Source: Streptomyces silvae (lineage in GTDB: Bacteria; Actinomycetota; Actinomycetes; Streptomycetales; Streptomycetaceae). From it: DNA of 47,596 nucleotides. The stretch lies in NCBI RefSeq assembly GCF_016745505.1, contig NZ_JAERUC010000144.1:1-47596 (forward strand). Reading direction: 5' to 3'. The notes under the pieces were generated by a model. That model was given only the letters and a program-made list of their open reading frames with translations. It ran no database searches and was not told the DNA's origin. Below, piece after piece: positions 35,739 through 44,219 of the stretch (the first letter of the stretch is position 1; each line of letters starts with the position of its first letter). A program made the position numbers and the translations under genes.

Positions 35739-36611
35739 ATGAGCCGCAAAGCGCGCGTACTGTCCCGCCCCATGGCTTGGCGCAACGCCGTCAACGGCGT
35801 CCTTCAGCAACTCACCGGATACCAGCTCAGGCGCGCGACCCTGCCCGCCCCCCGCCGGGCACCCGCGCAGCCGCCGGTGGCGGCCCCGAAGCAGGCGGAG
35901 CGGCCCGCCCCGAAGGCCGCGGCCAAGAAGCCGCCGCAGTTCCCCGCGGACTACGACGACGAGGCGAAGGACATCATCCGTGCGGTCAAGCCGTACACGA
36001 TGACCTCCCCGGAGCGGCTCAACGCCTTCGTCCTCGCGACCCGGCACATCGTCAGGCACGGCATCCCGGGCGACATCGTCGAGTGCGGTGTCTGGCGCGG
36101 CGGTTCCATGCAGGCCTGCGCCAAGACCCTGCTGTCGCTCGGTGAGACGGACCGCGACCTCTACCTCTTCGACACGTACGAGGGCATGACGCCGCCCACC
36201 GCCGAGGACCTGCGGCGCGACGGCAGGCCGGCCCAGGAGCTGCTGGACGCCCAGGGCAAGGACCGCCCGATCTGGGCCGTGGCCTCCCTGGAGGACGTCC
36301 GGGCCGGGTTCGAGCAGGTGCCGTACCCGGAGGACCGCGTCCACTACGTGCGGGGCAAGGTCGAGGACACCGTCCCGGAGCAGGCGCCGGAGCAGATCTC
36401 CATCCTCCGGCTGGACACCGACTGGTACGCCTCGACGAAGCACGAGCTCACGCACCTGTACAGCCGGCTGGTGAGCGGCGGGGTGCTGCTGATCGACGAC
36501 TACGGCTACTGGCAGGGATCGCGGCAGGCCGTGGACGAGTTCCTGGAGGAGACCGGCGAGCAGCTCCTGCTGCTGCGCATGGACGAGGGCCGTATCGCCG
36601 TCAAACCCTAG
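35739..36611 (+). CDS. TylF/MycF-type O-methyltransferase
   Basis: A 290-residue SAM-dependent O-methyltransferase of the family that methylates sugar hydroxyls in macrolides (TylF, MycF, NovP). A basic, proline- and alanine-rich leader (1-70) precedes the core. The SAM motif is GDIVECGVWRGG (111-122), followed by DTYEGM (145-150). The metal-binding acidic residues are expected in LDTDWYASTKHEL (Asp226, Asp228) and LLIDDYG (Asp253, Asp254). It follows the class I methyltransferase by 11 bases, so they are co-transcribed. O-methylation of a sugar in the wall polymer is inferred from context. A strong hairpin follows it. Confidence 0.9.
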   Translation: MSRKARVLSRPMAWRNAVNGVLQQLTGYQLRRATLPAPRRAPAQPPVAAPKQAERPAPKAAAKKPPQFPADYDDEAKDIIRAVKPYTMTSPERLNAFVLATRHIVRHGIPGDIVECGVWRGGSMQACAKTLLSLGETDRDLYLFDTYEGMTPPTAEDLRRDGRPAQELLDAQGKDRPIWAVASLEDVRAGFEQVPYPEDRVHYVRGKVEDTVPEQAPEQISILRLDTDWYASTKHELTHLYSRLVSGGVLLIDDYGYWQGSRQAVDEFLEETGEQLLLLRMDEGRIAVKP

Positions 36612-36646
36612 GCGGGCCAGGGCCCGTGAGGGCAGCGCCCCGTTGT

Positions 36647-36675
36647 GAGCCCCGTGCCTCCCCGGCACGGGGCTC
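36647..36675 (+). terminator. Hairpin terminator after the methyltransferase genes
   Basis: A perfect 12-bp stem (36647-36658 with 36664-36675) and a 5-base loop lie 36 bases after the O-methyltransferase stop, followed by GTTCC. It probably separates the methyltransferase unit from the next TagF-like unit. Confidence 0.75.
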
Positions 36676-36728
36676 GTTCCCTATGCAGGAAGTCCGTTCG
36701 TCCGTCCGGAAGGATCGTGCGCAGCGCC

Positions 36729-39700
36729 ATGGCACCCCGTCTCACCGTCGTCGTCCCGCTCTACAACGTCGAGGAGTACCTCGGAGCCTGCCTGGACTCG
36801 CTCGCCGGGCAGACCCTGACGGACCTGGAAGTCGTCATGGTCGACGACGGTTCGACGGACGGCAGTCCGGACGTGGCCATGGAGTACTCCCGGAAGGACT
36901 CCCGCTTCCGGCTGATCCGGCAGAAGAACGCCGGGCTCGGGGCCGCGCGCAACGCCGGCGCCGCACAGGCCCACCCGGACGCGGACTACCTGACGTTCGT
37001 CGACAGCGACGACGTCGTCCCGGCGGACGCCTTCGCCCGGATGACCGGTGAACTGGACGCTTCGGGTTCGGACTTCGCGACGGGCAACGTGCTCAGGCTC
37101 CGGGCGAACGGGGCGCTCGAACAGTCCCCCATGTTCCGCCGGCCGATGGAGAGGTCCCGCCGGGCCACCCACGTCACCCGGGACTGGATCCTGCTCGGCG
37201 ACCGCATCGCGTGCAACAAGGTGTTCCGCAGGTCCTTCTGGGACGAGCACGCCTTCGCCTTCCCGACCGGTGTCCTGTACGAGGACATCGCCGTGGTCCT
37301 GCCGGCCCACTTCCTGGCCCGCAGCGTCGACGTCGTGGCGGAGCCCGTCTACCACTGGCGGGACCGTGACGGCTCGATCACCACCCGGCGCGCGGTGCCC
37401 CGGGGCATCCGCGACCGGGTCACGGCGGTCTCCACGGTCAGCCGCTTCCTCGCCGACCGGGGCATGACGGAGGCGAAGCGGCGCTACGACGAGCACGCGC
37501 TCTCCGGTGACCTGTGGCTGTTCATCGAGGCGCTCCCGGACGGCGACGAGAGCTTCCACGAGGCCTTCCTCACCCACGCCAACGCCTTCGCCGCGACCGT
37601 CGAACCGGCCGTCCTCGAAGCGCTGCCCCTGCATCTGCGGGTCAAGTGGCAGCTCATCCGGGAGCGCAGGACGGCGGAGCTGCTCGCCCTCCTGGCCCAC
37701 GAGTCCACCGACCGCGACACCTTCCACGTCCGGGGACGGCTGCGGCCCCGTGCCCAGTACCCGGGTGTCGAAGCGCCCCTGCCGCGCAAGGTCACCGCCC
37801 TGTCCGCCGAGGACCTCCCCGTGCACGCGCATCTCACGGAGGCCGTGTGGCGCGACGGGCTGCTGCACCTCAAGGGGTACGCGTACGTCCGCAACGCACC
37901 GGGGCGGTCGGCCGGGGCCGGCTGGCTGAGGTCGGGCCGCCGGCTGCTCCCGCTCAGGCTGCACCGGACGGTGACCGACGAGGCGACGGCCGGATCCGGC
38001 CGCTCGGCCCACCGCTACGAGCGGTCCGGCTTCGAGACCGTGGTCGACCCGCGCCGGCTCGTCACCCGGGCCACGGCACGGGGCACCAGGACCCTCTGGA
38101 AGCTGGAGTCCCTGGTCGTCGGCGCCGGGAGGCCCCGCCGGGGACCGATGCGGCTCCTCGGCAACCCGGCCGCGCCCGCCGTGCGGTACGTCGACGAGCG
38201 CACCCGGGTCGTCCCGCTGCTCTCCGGGAACAAGCTGGAGCTGCGCGCCGAGCGGGTCGACGCGGTGCTGGCCGGGCACGGGCCGACCGAGACGGGGGAC
38301 GGCATCCGGATCGCGGTGCGTGTGCCCGACGGTGAACTGCCGACGGCTCTGCGGATCCAGGAGTGGCGTACGAAGGAGACCCGCGAGTTCCCCCTGGTGG
38401 AGGGCGAGGGCACGGACGGCCGTACGGTCTTCGCCGAGGTGCCGCTGGTGGCGTTCCGCGGCGCCGACGGCGACTGGGGCGTCCAGCTGACCGGCGGCGG
38501 GCGCCGGCTGACGGTCGCGGCGCGTCCGGAGACCGACGCTGCACGGTATCCGCTGTCCGGCGGCCGCGAGGTCTACGCCGCCGCCAACCCCTCCGGGGAC
38601 CTGGTGCTCACCGACCGGGAGGTACGGCCCGTCGTCACGGGCGTGACCTGGACGGAGGAGACGGGCCTCGTCCTGGAGGGGACCTTCCCGGCGGTGCGCT
38701 ACCGCCCGGTCGAGCTCGTCCTGCGGCACAGCGGCCACCAGGAGGAGAACGCCTTCGCCGTGGAACGCACGGGTGCCGCCTTCCGTGCGGAGCTGACGCC
38801 CTGGGCGGTCGAGGGGGCCGGTGGCACGGTGCCGCTCGCCGAGGGCCGGTGGTACCCCTTCCTGCGGTCGCGGGGTGAGACGGACCCGGAGCGCTATGTG
38901 CCGCTGCGCGTGGTGCACCAGCTGCACCCGGGACTGCCCCTGGCGCGCGAGTCGGGAGGGCGCGCCTTCACCCTGGAGCGGCGCTTCCACGACCGGCTCT
39001 CCCTGCGGTCGGGCAGCGCCCTGCCGCCGGAGGACCGTGGAGCGTACGGGCAGCGCCGGCTGCGCGCGTGGTACGGCGGCCTGGTCGGCAGGGAGTTGCG
39101 GGACACCGTCCTGTACTCCAGCTTCGACGGGCGCCAGTACTCCGACTCGCCCCGCGCCGTCCACGAGGAGCTGGCCCGGCGCGGCACGGGCGTCGAGCAC
39201 CTCTGGGTGGTGCGGGACCAGCAGGCCGTCGTGCCGCCCGGGACCCGCGCCGTGGCCCTGCACAGCGCCGAGTGGTATGAGGCGCTGGCCCGCAGCCGGT
39301 GGGTCGTCACCAACACCCAGCTGCCGGAGTGGTTCGAGCGGGCGGAGGGACAGTTCGTCGTCCAGACCTGGCACGGCACCCCGCTCAAGCGCATCGGCCG
39401 CGACCTCGCGGGCACCCCGTACGCCGACACCGCGTACATGGAGTCCATGCCGCACAGGGCCGCCCAGTGGAGCGTGCTCGTCTCGCCGAACCGCTTCTCC
39501 ACCCCCGTCCTGCGACGCGCCTTCGGGCACACGGGCGAGGTGCTGGAGTGCGGCTACCCCCGCAACGACCTGCTGTACGCGCCCGACCGGGCGAAGGTCA
39601 CCGCCGCCGTCCGGGAGCGGCTCGGTGTCCCGGAGGGCAAGCGGATCGTCCTGTACGCCCCCACCTGGCGCGAGGACCGGCCCAAGCAGAGCGGGCTGTA

Positions 39701-40181
39701 CGGGCTGGACCTCCAGCTCGACCTGGAACAGGCGCGGAAGGTGCTCGGTGACGACCACGTCCTGCTGGTGCGCCGTCACTACCTGGTCGGCGGCAGCGTC
39801 CCTTCGGGCGACTTCGTCCGCGACGTGTCCCGGCACCCCGATGTCGCCGAGCTGATGCTGATCAGCGATGTGCTGGTCACGGACTACTCGTCGCTGATGT
39901 TCGACTTCGCGCAGACGGGCCGGCCGATGCTGTTCCACACCTACGACCTGGAGCACTACCGCGACACCCTGCGCGGCTTCTGCTTCGACTTCGAGAACCG
40001 GGCGCCGGGCCCGCTGATCACCGACTCGGCCGCCGTCGTCGAGGCGCTGCGCGACCCGGAGGCCGCGACGGCGGGCCACCGTGAGGCGTACGCGAGCTTC
40101 CGGGAGTCGTTCTGCGATCTCGACGACGGGACGGCGTCCGCCCGGGTCGTGGACCGGATGCTGAAGGGGGCACAGGCATGA
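36729..40181 (+). CDS. GT2 / TagF-like fusion, long form, canonical motifs
   Basis: A 1150-residue protein. Residues 1-230 form an intact GT2 domain (VDDGSTDGS, FVDSDD, YEDIAVVLPAHF). A central region (about 370-770) has beta-strand-like composition and matches the central region of the protein encoded at 29402 (for example LKGYAYVRNAPG). The C-terminal glycerophosphotransferase domain (about 790-1150) has QTWHGTPLKRIG (His882), YPRNDLLYAPDR and DVLVTDYSSLMFDF. It is likely a bifunctional enzyme that transfers a sugar and a polyol phosphate in glycopolymer assembly. The ATG at 36729 fits homologue N-termini; a GTG at 36717 is possible. It overlaps the next gene by an ATGA. Confidence 0.9.
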   Translation: MAPRLTVVVPLYNVEEYLGACLDSLAGQTLTDLEVVMVDDGSTDGSPDVAMEYSRKDSRFRLIRQKNAGLGAARNAGAAQAHPDADYLTFVDSDDVVPADAFARMTGELDASGSDFATGNVLRLRANGALEQSPMFRRPMERSRRATHVTRDWILLGDRIACNKVFRRSFWDEHAFAFPTGVLYEDIAVVLPAHFLARSVDVVAEPVYHWRDRDGSITTRRAVPRGIRDRVTAVSTVSRFLADRGMTEAKRRYDEHALSGDLWLFIEALPDGDESFHEAFLTHANAFAATVEPAVLEALPLHLRVKWQLIRERRTAELLALLAHESTDRDTFHVRGRLRPRAQYPGVEAPLPRKVTALSAEDLPVHAHLTEAVWRDGLLHLKGYAYVRNAPGRSAGAGWLRSGRRLLPLRLHRTVTDEATAGSGRSAHRYERSGFETVVDPRRLVTRATARGTRTLWKLESLVVGAGRPRRGPMRLLGNPAAPAVRYVDERTRVVPLLSGNKLELRAERVDAVLAGHGPTETGDGIRIAVRVPDGELPTALRIQEWRTKETREFPLVEGEGTDGRTVFAEVPLVAFRGADGDWGVQLTGGGRRLTVAARPETDAARYPLSGGREVYAAANPSGDLVLTDREVRPVVTGVTWTEETGLVLEGTFPAVRYRPVELVLRHSGHQEENAFAVERTGAAFRAELTPWAVEGAGGTVPLAEGRWYPFLRSRGETDPERYVPLRVVHQLHPGLPLARESGGRAFTLERRFHDRLSLRSGSALPPEDRGAYGQRRLRAWYGGLVGRELRDTVLYSSFDGRQYSDSPRAVHEELARRGTGVEHLWVVRDQQAVVPPGTRAVALHSAEWYEALARSRWVVTNTQLPEWFERAEGQFVVQTWHGTPLKRIGRDLAGTPYADTAYMESMPHRAAQWSVLVSPNRFSTPVLRRAFGHTGEVLECGYPRNDLLYAPDRAKVTAAVRERLGVPEGKRIVLYAPTWREDRPKQSGLYGLDLQLDLEQARKVLGDDHVLLVRRHYLVGGSVPSGDFVRDVSRHPDVAELMLISDVLVTDYSSLMFDFAQTGRPMLFHTYDLEHYRDTLRGFCFDFENRAPGPLITDSAAVVEALRDPEAATAGHREAYASFRESFCDLDDGTASARVVDRMLKGAQA

Positions 40182-43024
40182 GCGCGCCCGACTTCAGCTG
40201 TGTGATCACCGCCGCCGAGGGCGGGCAGGAGGCCCTGACGGCGTCCGTGGAGTCCGTGCTCGACCAGAGCCTGCGCGCCGTGGAGGCCCTCGTCGTCCTG
40301 CCCGCCGGCGCACCCGCCGCGCTGCGGGCGGCGGCCGGCTCGCTCGCCGGGCGCTCCCCGGACCGCGTCCGCCTGCTCGACGCCGGTACGGACTCCGTCG
40401 CCTCGCTGCGCAACGCCGGCCTGGACTCGGCCCGGGGCACGTACGTCCTCGTCCTCGACGTCGGCGAACGCCTCCAGCAGCACGCCTGCCGCAACCTCCG
40501 GGAGGCCGGGGCACGGACCCGCGCCGACCTGGTCGCCGGGCGCTGGAGCCGGTTCACCGGGGACGGGACGAAGGAGCGGGAACCCTCCTGGCAGCACACG
40601 CTGTTCACCCGCTCCCGCACGGTCGGCCGGTTCGCCGACGCCCCCGAACTGGCCGTGCACGACGCCCTGGTGACCGGTTTCTGTCTGCGGCGCGACGCGC
40701 TGGAGCGGCACGGGCTGCGCTACGACGAGGACCTCACCCACTGCGGGATCCCGTTCGGCCCCCTGGCGGCGTCCGTCGTCGGCAGGATCGCGCTCGTACG
40801 CCGCAGGATCGTCACCGGGCGGGCCGTGCCCGACGCCGGACGGGACCTCGCCGGGCTCGTGGAGGCGCACCGGCGGGTGTGCCATGTGCTGGTGGCCCAG
40901 GGGCTGGCGGACCTGCGCGAGGAGCGGGACAGGGCCTTCCTCCTGGATCACCTGGTGCCGCTGGTGCGCGGCTTCCCCGAACGGCCCGCCGGGGAGCGCG
41001 ACCGCATCGCGGCGACGGCGGCCCGGGTGCTGCCCGGCTCCGTCCCCGAGGCGGCCCTGCTCACCCTCCCGCCCGTCGAGCGCGTCGGCGTCCGGCTGCT
41101 GGAGCGGGGCGACGCGGACGGGGTGCTCACCGCGGCGTACGCGCTGCGCAGGAGGGGCACCGTGGCCGCGCCCCTCGTCACCGGGGACGGCGGGCGGGTG
41201 TACTGGCCGGGCGGGCCCGACCCGGTGCTGGACGTCACCGAACTGGGCCACCAGTACCGTGCGTTCGGCGAGCTGAAGCTGATGAACCGGCTCACCCGCT
41301 ACGAGGCCGAGGGCCGCCGGGTCCTGCTCGAAGGCCGGCTCGTCCTGCCCGCGCACACCGGGCCCGACCCGGACGGCGCCCTCACCGCGCATCTGGAGTT
41401 CCGCGTACGCGACGGCTCCCGCACCTTCCGCGCCCCCGTGGACACGCTGCGGCCCGACGCCACCGGCATCGGCTGGTCGGCCCGCACCGACCTCACGCGC
41501 CTGCTGCGCCCCTTCGGCCCCCGCGACACGGTGTGGGACGCGCGGATGGTGGTCGAGGACGGCCGCACCCGCTCGGTGAGCGACCTCTTCGCCGCCCACG
41601 ACCTCGTCGGCCCGTCGGAGCGCTCCCCGGCCCGGCCTCGGCTGGGCCGGGTCACGGGGGACACCTGGCAGCCCTACATCACGCTCCGGGACCATCTGGC
41701 GCTCCGGCTGGAGGCCCGCCGCCGGCCCGCCCGTACGGCCCGCCGGCTGGTCCACTACGCCACCCACTTCCGCCCCGCCCGCCACGCCAGGCTCCTGCTG
41801 CGGGGCCTGCGCAAACGCCTGGACGGGCTGCGGTCCAGGGGGTTCAAGACCTCCGTGTACCGCTCCTGGCTGCTGCGGCTGCCCGTGCGCAAGGGCTCCG
41901 TGGTCTTCGAGAGCCACATGGGCACCTGTTACGGCGACAGCCCCCGGGCCGTCCACGAGGAGGTGCGCGCCCGGGGGCTCCCGCTGCGCTGCGTCTGGTC
42001 GTACGCCGACTCCCCGGCCGGCTTCCCGGCGGACGCCAGGCTGGTGCGCCGCTGGTCCTGGCGCTATCTGTGGGCCCTGGCCCGGGCGGAGTACTGGGTC
42101 GACAACCAGGGGTTCCCGCTCACCCTCGACAAGCCCTCCGGCACCTCCTACCTCCAGACCTGGCACGGTTCGGCGTACAAGCGCATGGGTTTCGACGAGA
42201 CCCGGGTGCGCCTGCAGAACGCCCCGCAGCGTGAGCGGCTCCAGCAGGCCGTGGGGCGCTTCGACCACTTCCTCGTACGGTCCGCGCACGACGAGCGCAC
42301 GCTGGCCCGCGCCTACCGGCTGCCGGAGTCCACGCTGCTGCGCACCGGCTACCCCCGTAACGACGCGCTGATCGCCGCCCGGGCCAGGGCCGAGGCCGAG
42401 GGGCGGCTGCCCCGGCCGGCGCTCGCCGCCGAGCTGGGCCTGCCCGACCACCGCAAGGTCGTGCTGTACGCGCCGACCTTCCGGGGCGGGCCGGGCAAGC
42501 GCAGGCGGCAGCGGCTCCTGCTGGACGCCGCGCGCTTCGCGGAGCGCTTCGGTGACACGTACACGCTGCTGGTGCGCGCGCACTACCTGGAGGCGGCGAG
42601 CCTGCCCGCCTGCCCGCCTGGGACGGTCGTCGACGTCTCGCACCACCATGACGTCAGCGAACTCCTGGCGCTCTCCGACGTCCTGGTCACCGACTACTCG
42701 TCGATCATGTTCGACTACGCCCTCCTGGACCGCCCGATCGTCCTGTTCGCCCCCGATCTCGACGCCTACTCCGCCGAGCGGGGCAGTTACTTCGACCTGC
42801 GGGAGAAGGCGCCGGGGCCGGTGACGGCGACCGAGGAGGAGCTGTTCGTCGTGCTGTCGCGGCTGAAGACCGCCGACACCGGTTTCCAGGAGCGCCGCGC
42901 GGCGTTTGCCGAGGAGTTCGGGGCGTACGACCGGGGGGACGCGGCCCGTGCGGTCGTCGACACGGTGTTCGCCCGGCATCTCGTCCCGTCCCGTACCGCC
43001 CGCACCGGGGAGGCCCGCCGATGA
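40178..43024 (+). CDS. TagF-like protein with degenerate GT2 domain
   Basis: A 948-residue protein. The first 200 residues keep the GT2 outline (SLRNAGLDSARGTYVLVLD) but lack the catalytic motifs: VDDGS is VLPAG, DSDD is DVGE, and no ED pair is seen. A central beta-rich segment (about 350-480) resembles those of the other long forms. The C-terminal domain (about 570-930) is TagF-like with QTWHGSAYKRMG (His663), GYPRNDALI and DVLVTDYSSIMFDY. It overlaps both neighbours by ATGA, so expression is tightly coupled. It may have only polyol-phosphate transferase activity, with the front domain kept for structure. Confidence 0.88.
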   Translation: MSAPDFSCVITAAEGGQEALTASVESVLDQSLRAVEALVVLPAGAPAALRAAAGSLAGRSPDRVRLLDAGTDSVASLRNAGLDSARGTYVLVLDVGERLQQHACRNLREAGARTRADLVAGRWSRFTGDGTKEREPSWQHTLFTRSRTVGRFADAPELAVHDALVTGFCLRRDALERHGLRYDEDLTHCGIPFGPLAASVVGRIALVRRRIVTGRAVPDAGRDLAGLVEAHRRVCHVLVAQGLADLREERDRAFLLDHLVPLVRGFPERPAGERDRIAATAARVLPGSVPEAALLTLPPVERVGVRLLERGDADGVLTAAYALRRRGTVAAPLVTGDGGRVYWPGGPDPVLDVTELGHQYRAFGELKLMNRLTRYEAEGRRVLLEGRLVLPAHTGPDPDGALTAHLEFRVRDGSRTFRAPVDTLRPDATGIGWSARTDLTRLLRPFGPRDTVWDARMVVEDGRTRSVSDLFAAHDLVGPSERSPARPRLGRVTGDTWQPYITLRDHLALRLEARRRPARTARRLVHYATHFRPARHARLLLRGLRKRLDGLRSRGFKTSVYRSWLLRLPVRKGSVVFESHMGTCYGDSPRAVHEEVRARGLPLRCVWSYADSPAGFPADARLVRRWSWRYLWALARAEYWVDNQGFPLTLDKPSGTSYLQTWHGSAYKRMGFDETRVRLQNAPQRERLQQAVGRFDHFLVRSAHDERTLARAYRLPESTLLRTGYPRNDALIAARARAEAEGRLPRPALAAELGLPDHRKVVLYAPTFRGGPGKRRRQRLLLDAARFAERFGDTYTLLVRAHYLEAASLPACPPGTVVDVSHHHDVSELLALSDVLVTDYSSIMFDYALLDRPIVLFAPDLDAYSAERGSYFDLREKAPGPVTATEEELFVVLSRLKTADTGFQERRAAFAEEFGAYDRGDAARAVVDTVFARHLVPSRTARTGEARR

Positions 43025-44169
43025 ACCGCAGCCGTGACGTCTTCGTCGTCGCCAACAGCACCGACGAACTCGGCGGGGTGACCGGCTGGATGCACCGCAC
43101 CGCCCAGTTGTTCCAGGAGGCGGGCCACCGGGTGCACACCATCGGCATCCACGCCGCCGAGCGGAAGATGGCCCTGCCCGACCCGCCCGGCTACCCGGTG
43201 ACCGCCCTCTACCCGGCGCACCCCCCGACGCCGTGGGCGCCCAAGGGGGTGCGGGACCGCTTCCGGATCCCGGCACGGCGGGCGGAGGCCGGCCGGGTGG
43301 CACGGAAGCGGCAGGCCGTCGAGCAGCTCTCGGAGATCTTCCGCGGGGCGCGGCCCGGCGGGGTGGTCATCGTCAGCCAGGTCTGGGCGATGGAGTGGGT
43401 CGGCGAGGCGGACACCGGCGGGCTGCGGGTCATCGGGATGAGCCACGAGTCGTACGACTACTCGCGGGCGAGCCACCGCTACCGCTGGATCAAGAACCAC
43501 TACCCGCCGCTCGACCGCTGGCTCGTCCTCACGGAGGAGGACGCCGACAAGTGGGCGGGCGACGGCATGAACAACGTCGGCTTCATGCCGAACGCCCTGG
43601 CCGCGCTGCCCGAACTGCCCTCCCCCCGGCGCGAGAAGTCGGTCGCCAGCATCGGCCGGCTCACCGACCAGAAGGGCATCGACATGCTCCTGGACACCTG
43701 GGCGCTGGTGGCTCCGCAGCGCCCGGACTGGCGGCTCGACGTGTACGGGACGGGCGAGGACGAGGCGGAGCTCAAGGCGCAGTGCACCGGTCTGGGGCTC
43801 GACTCCTCGGTCGGCTGGCGGGGACGCACGGACGACGTGCCCGGCGCGCTCGCCGGCTCCTCCGTCTTCGTCCAGTCCTCACGCGGCGAGGGGTTCCCGC
43901 TCGCGCTGCTGGAGGCGATGGCGAGCGGGGTGCCGTGCGCGGCGTTCGACTGCGCGCCGGGCGTACGGGAGATCGTGCGCGACGGCGAGGACGGGCTGCT
44001 GGCGCCCGCCGGCGACATCGGGGCGCTCGCCGACCGGCTGCTCCGGCTCACCGGCAACCCCCGGATGCGGGACGCGATGGGGGACCGGGCGCGGACCAAC
44101 GTCCAGCGGTTCTCCGAGGCGGAGATCATGAGCCGCTGGGAAGAGCTGTTCGCGTTCCTGGAGCGCTGA
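43021..44169 (+). CDS. GT4 family glycosyltransferase
   Basis: A 382-residue GT-B glycosyltransferase (group 1). The N-terminal domain has the acceptor-side start SRDVFVVANSTDELGGVTGWM; the C-terminal domain has SIGRLTDQKGIDMLLD and the EX7E element in GEGFPLALLEAM. The donor is probably a nucleotide sugar. Its start overlaps the stop of the 948-residue TagF-like gene (ATGA), so it belongs to the same unit and probably attaches a sugar to the same polymer or its linkage unit. It ends at a bidirectional terminator. Confidence 0.92.
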   Translation: MNRSRDVFVVANSTDELGGVTGWMHRTAQLFQEAGHRVHTIGIHAAERKMALPDPPGYPVTALYPAHPPTPWAPKGVRDRFRIPARRAEAGRVARKRQAVEQLSEIFRGARPGGVVIVSQVWAMEWVGEADTGGLRVIGMSHESYDYSRASHRYRWIKNHYPPLDRWLVLTEEDADKWAGDGMNNVGFMPNALAALPELPSPRREKSVASIGRLTDQKGIDMLLDTWALVAPQRPDWRLDVYGTGEDEAELKAQCTGLGLDSSVGWRGRTDDVPGALAGSSVFVQSSRGEGFPLALLEAMASGVPCAAFDCAPGVREIVRDGEDGLLAPAGDIGALADRLLRLTGNPRMRDAMGDRARTNVQRFSEAEIMSRWEELFAFLER

Positions 44170-44173
44170 ACGT

Positions 44174-44213
44174 CCGGGCGCCCCGGGGTGATCGGCGTCC
44201 CCGGGGCGCCCGG
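44174..44213. terminator. Bidirectional terminator between convergent genes
   Basis: A perfect 15-bp stem (44174-44188 with 44199-44213) with a 10-base loop lies between the stops of the GT4 gene and the leftward TagF-like gene. Confidence 0.8.
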
Positions 44214-44219
44214 TGGGGC

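Noticed and set aside
36681..43303. Two long minus-strand frames opposite the TagF-like genes
   Set aside because: Antisense shadows with Pro/Arg/Gly-rich composition and no family motifs.
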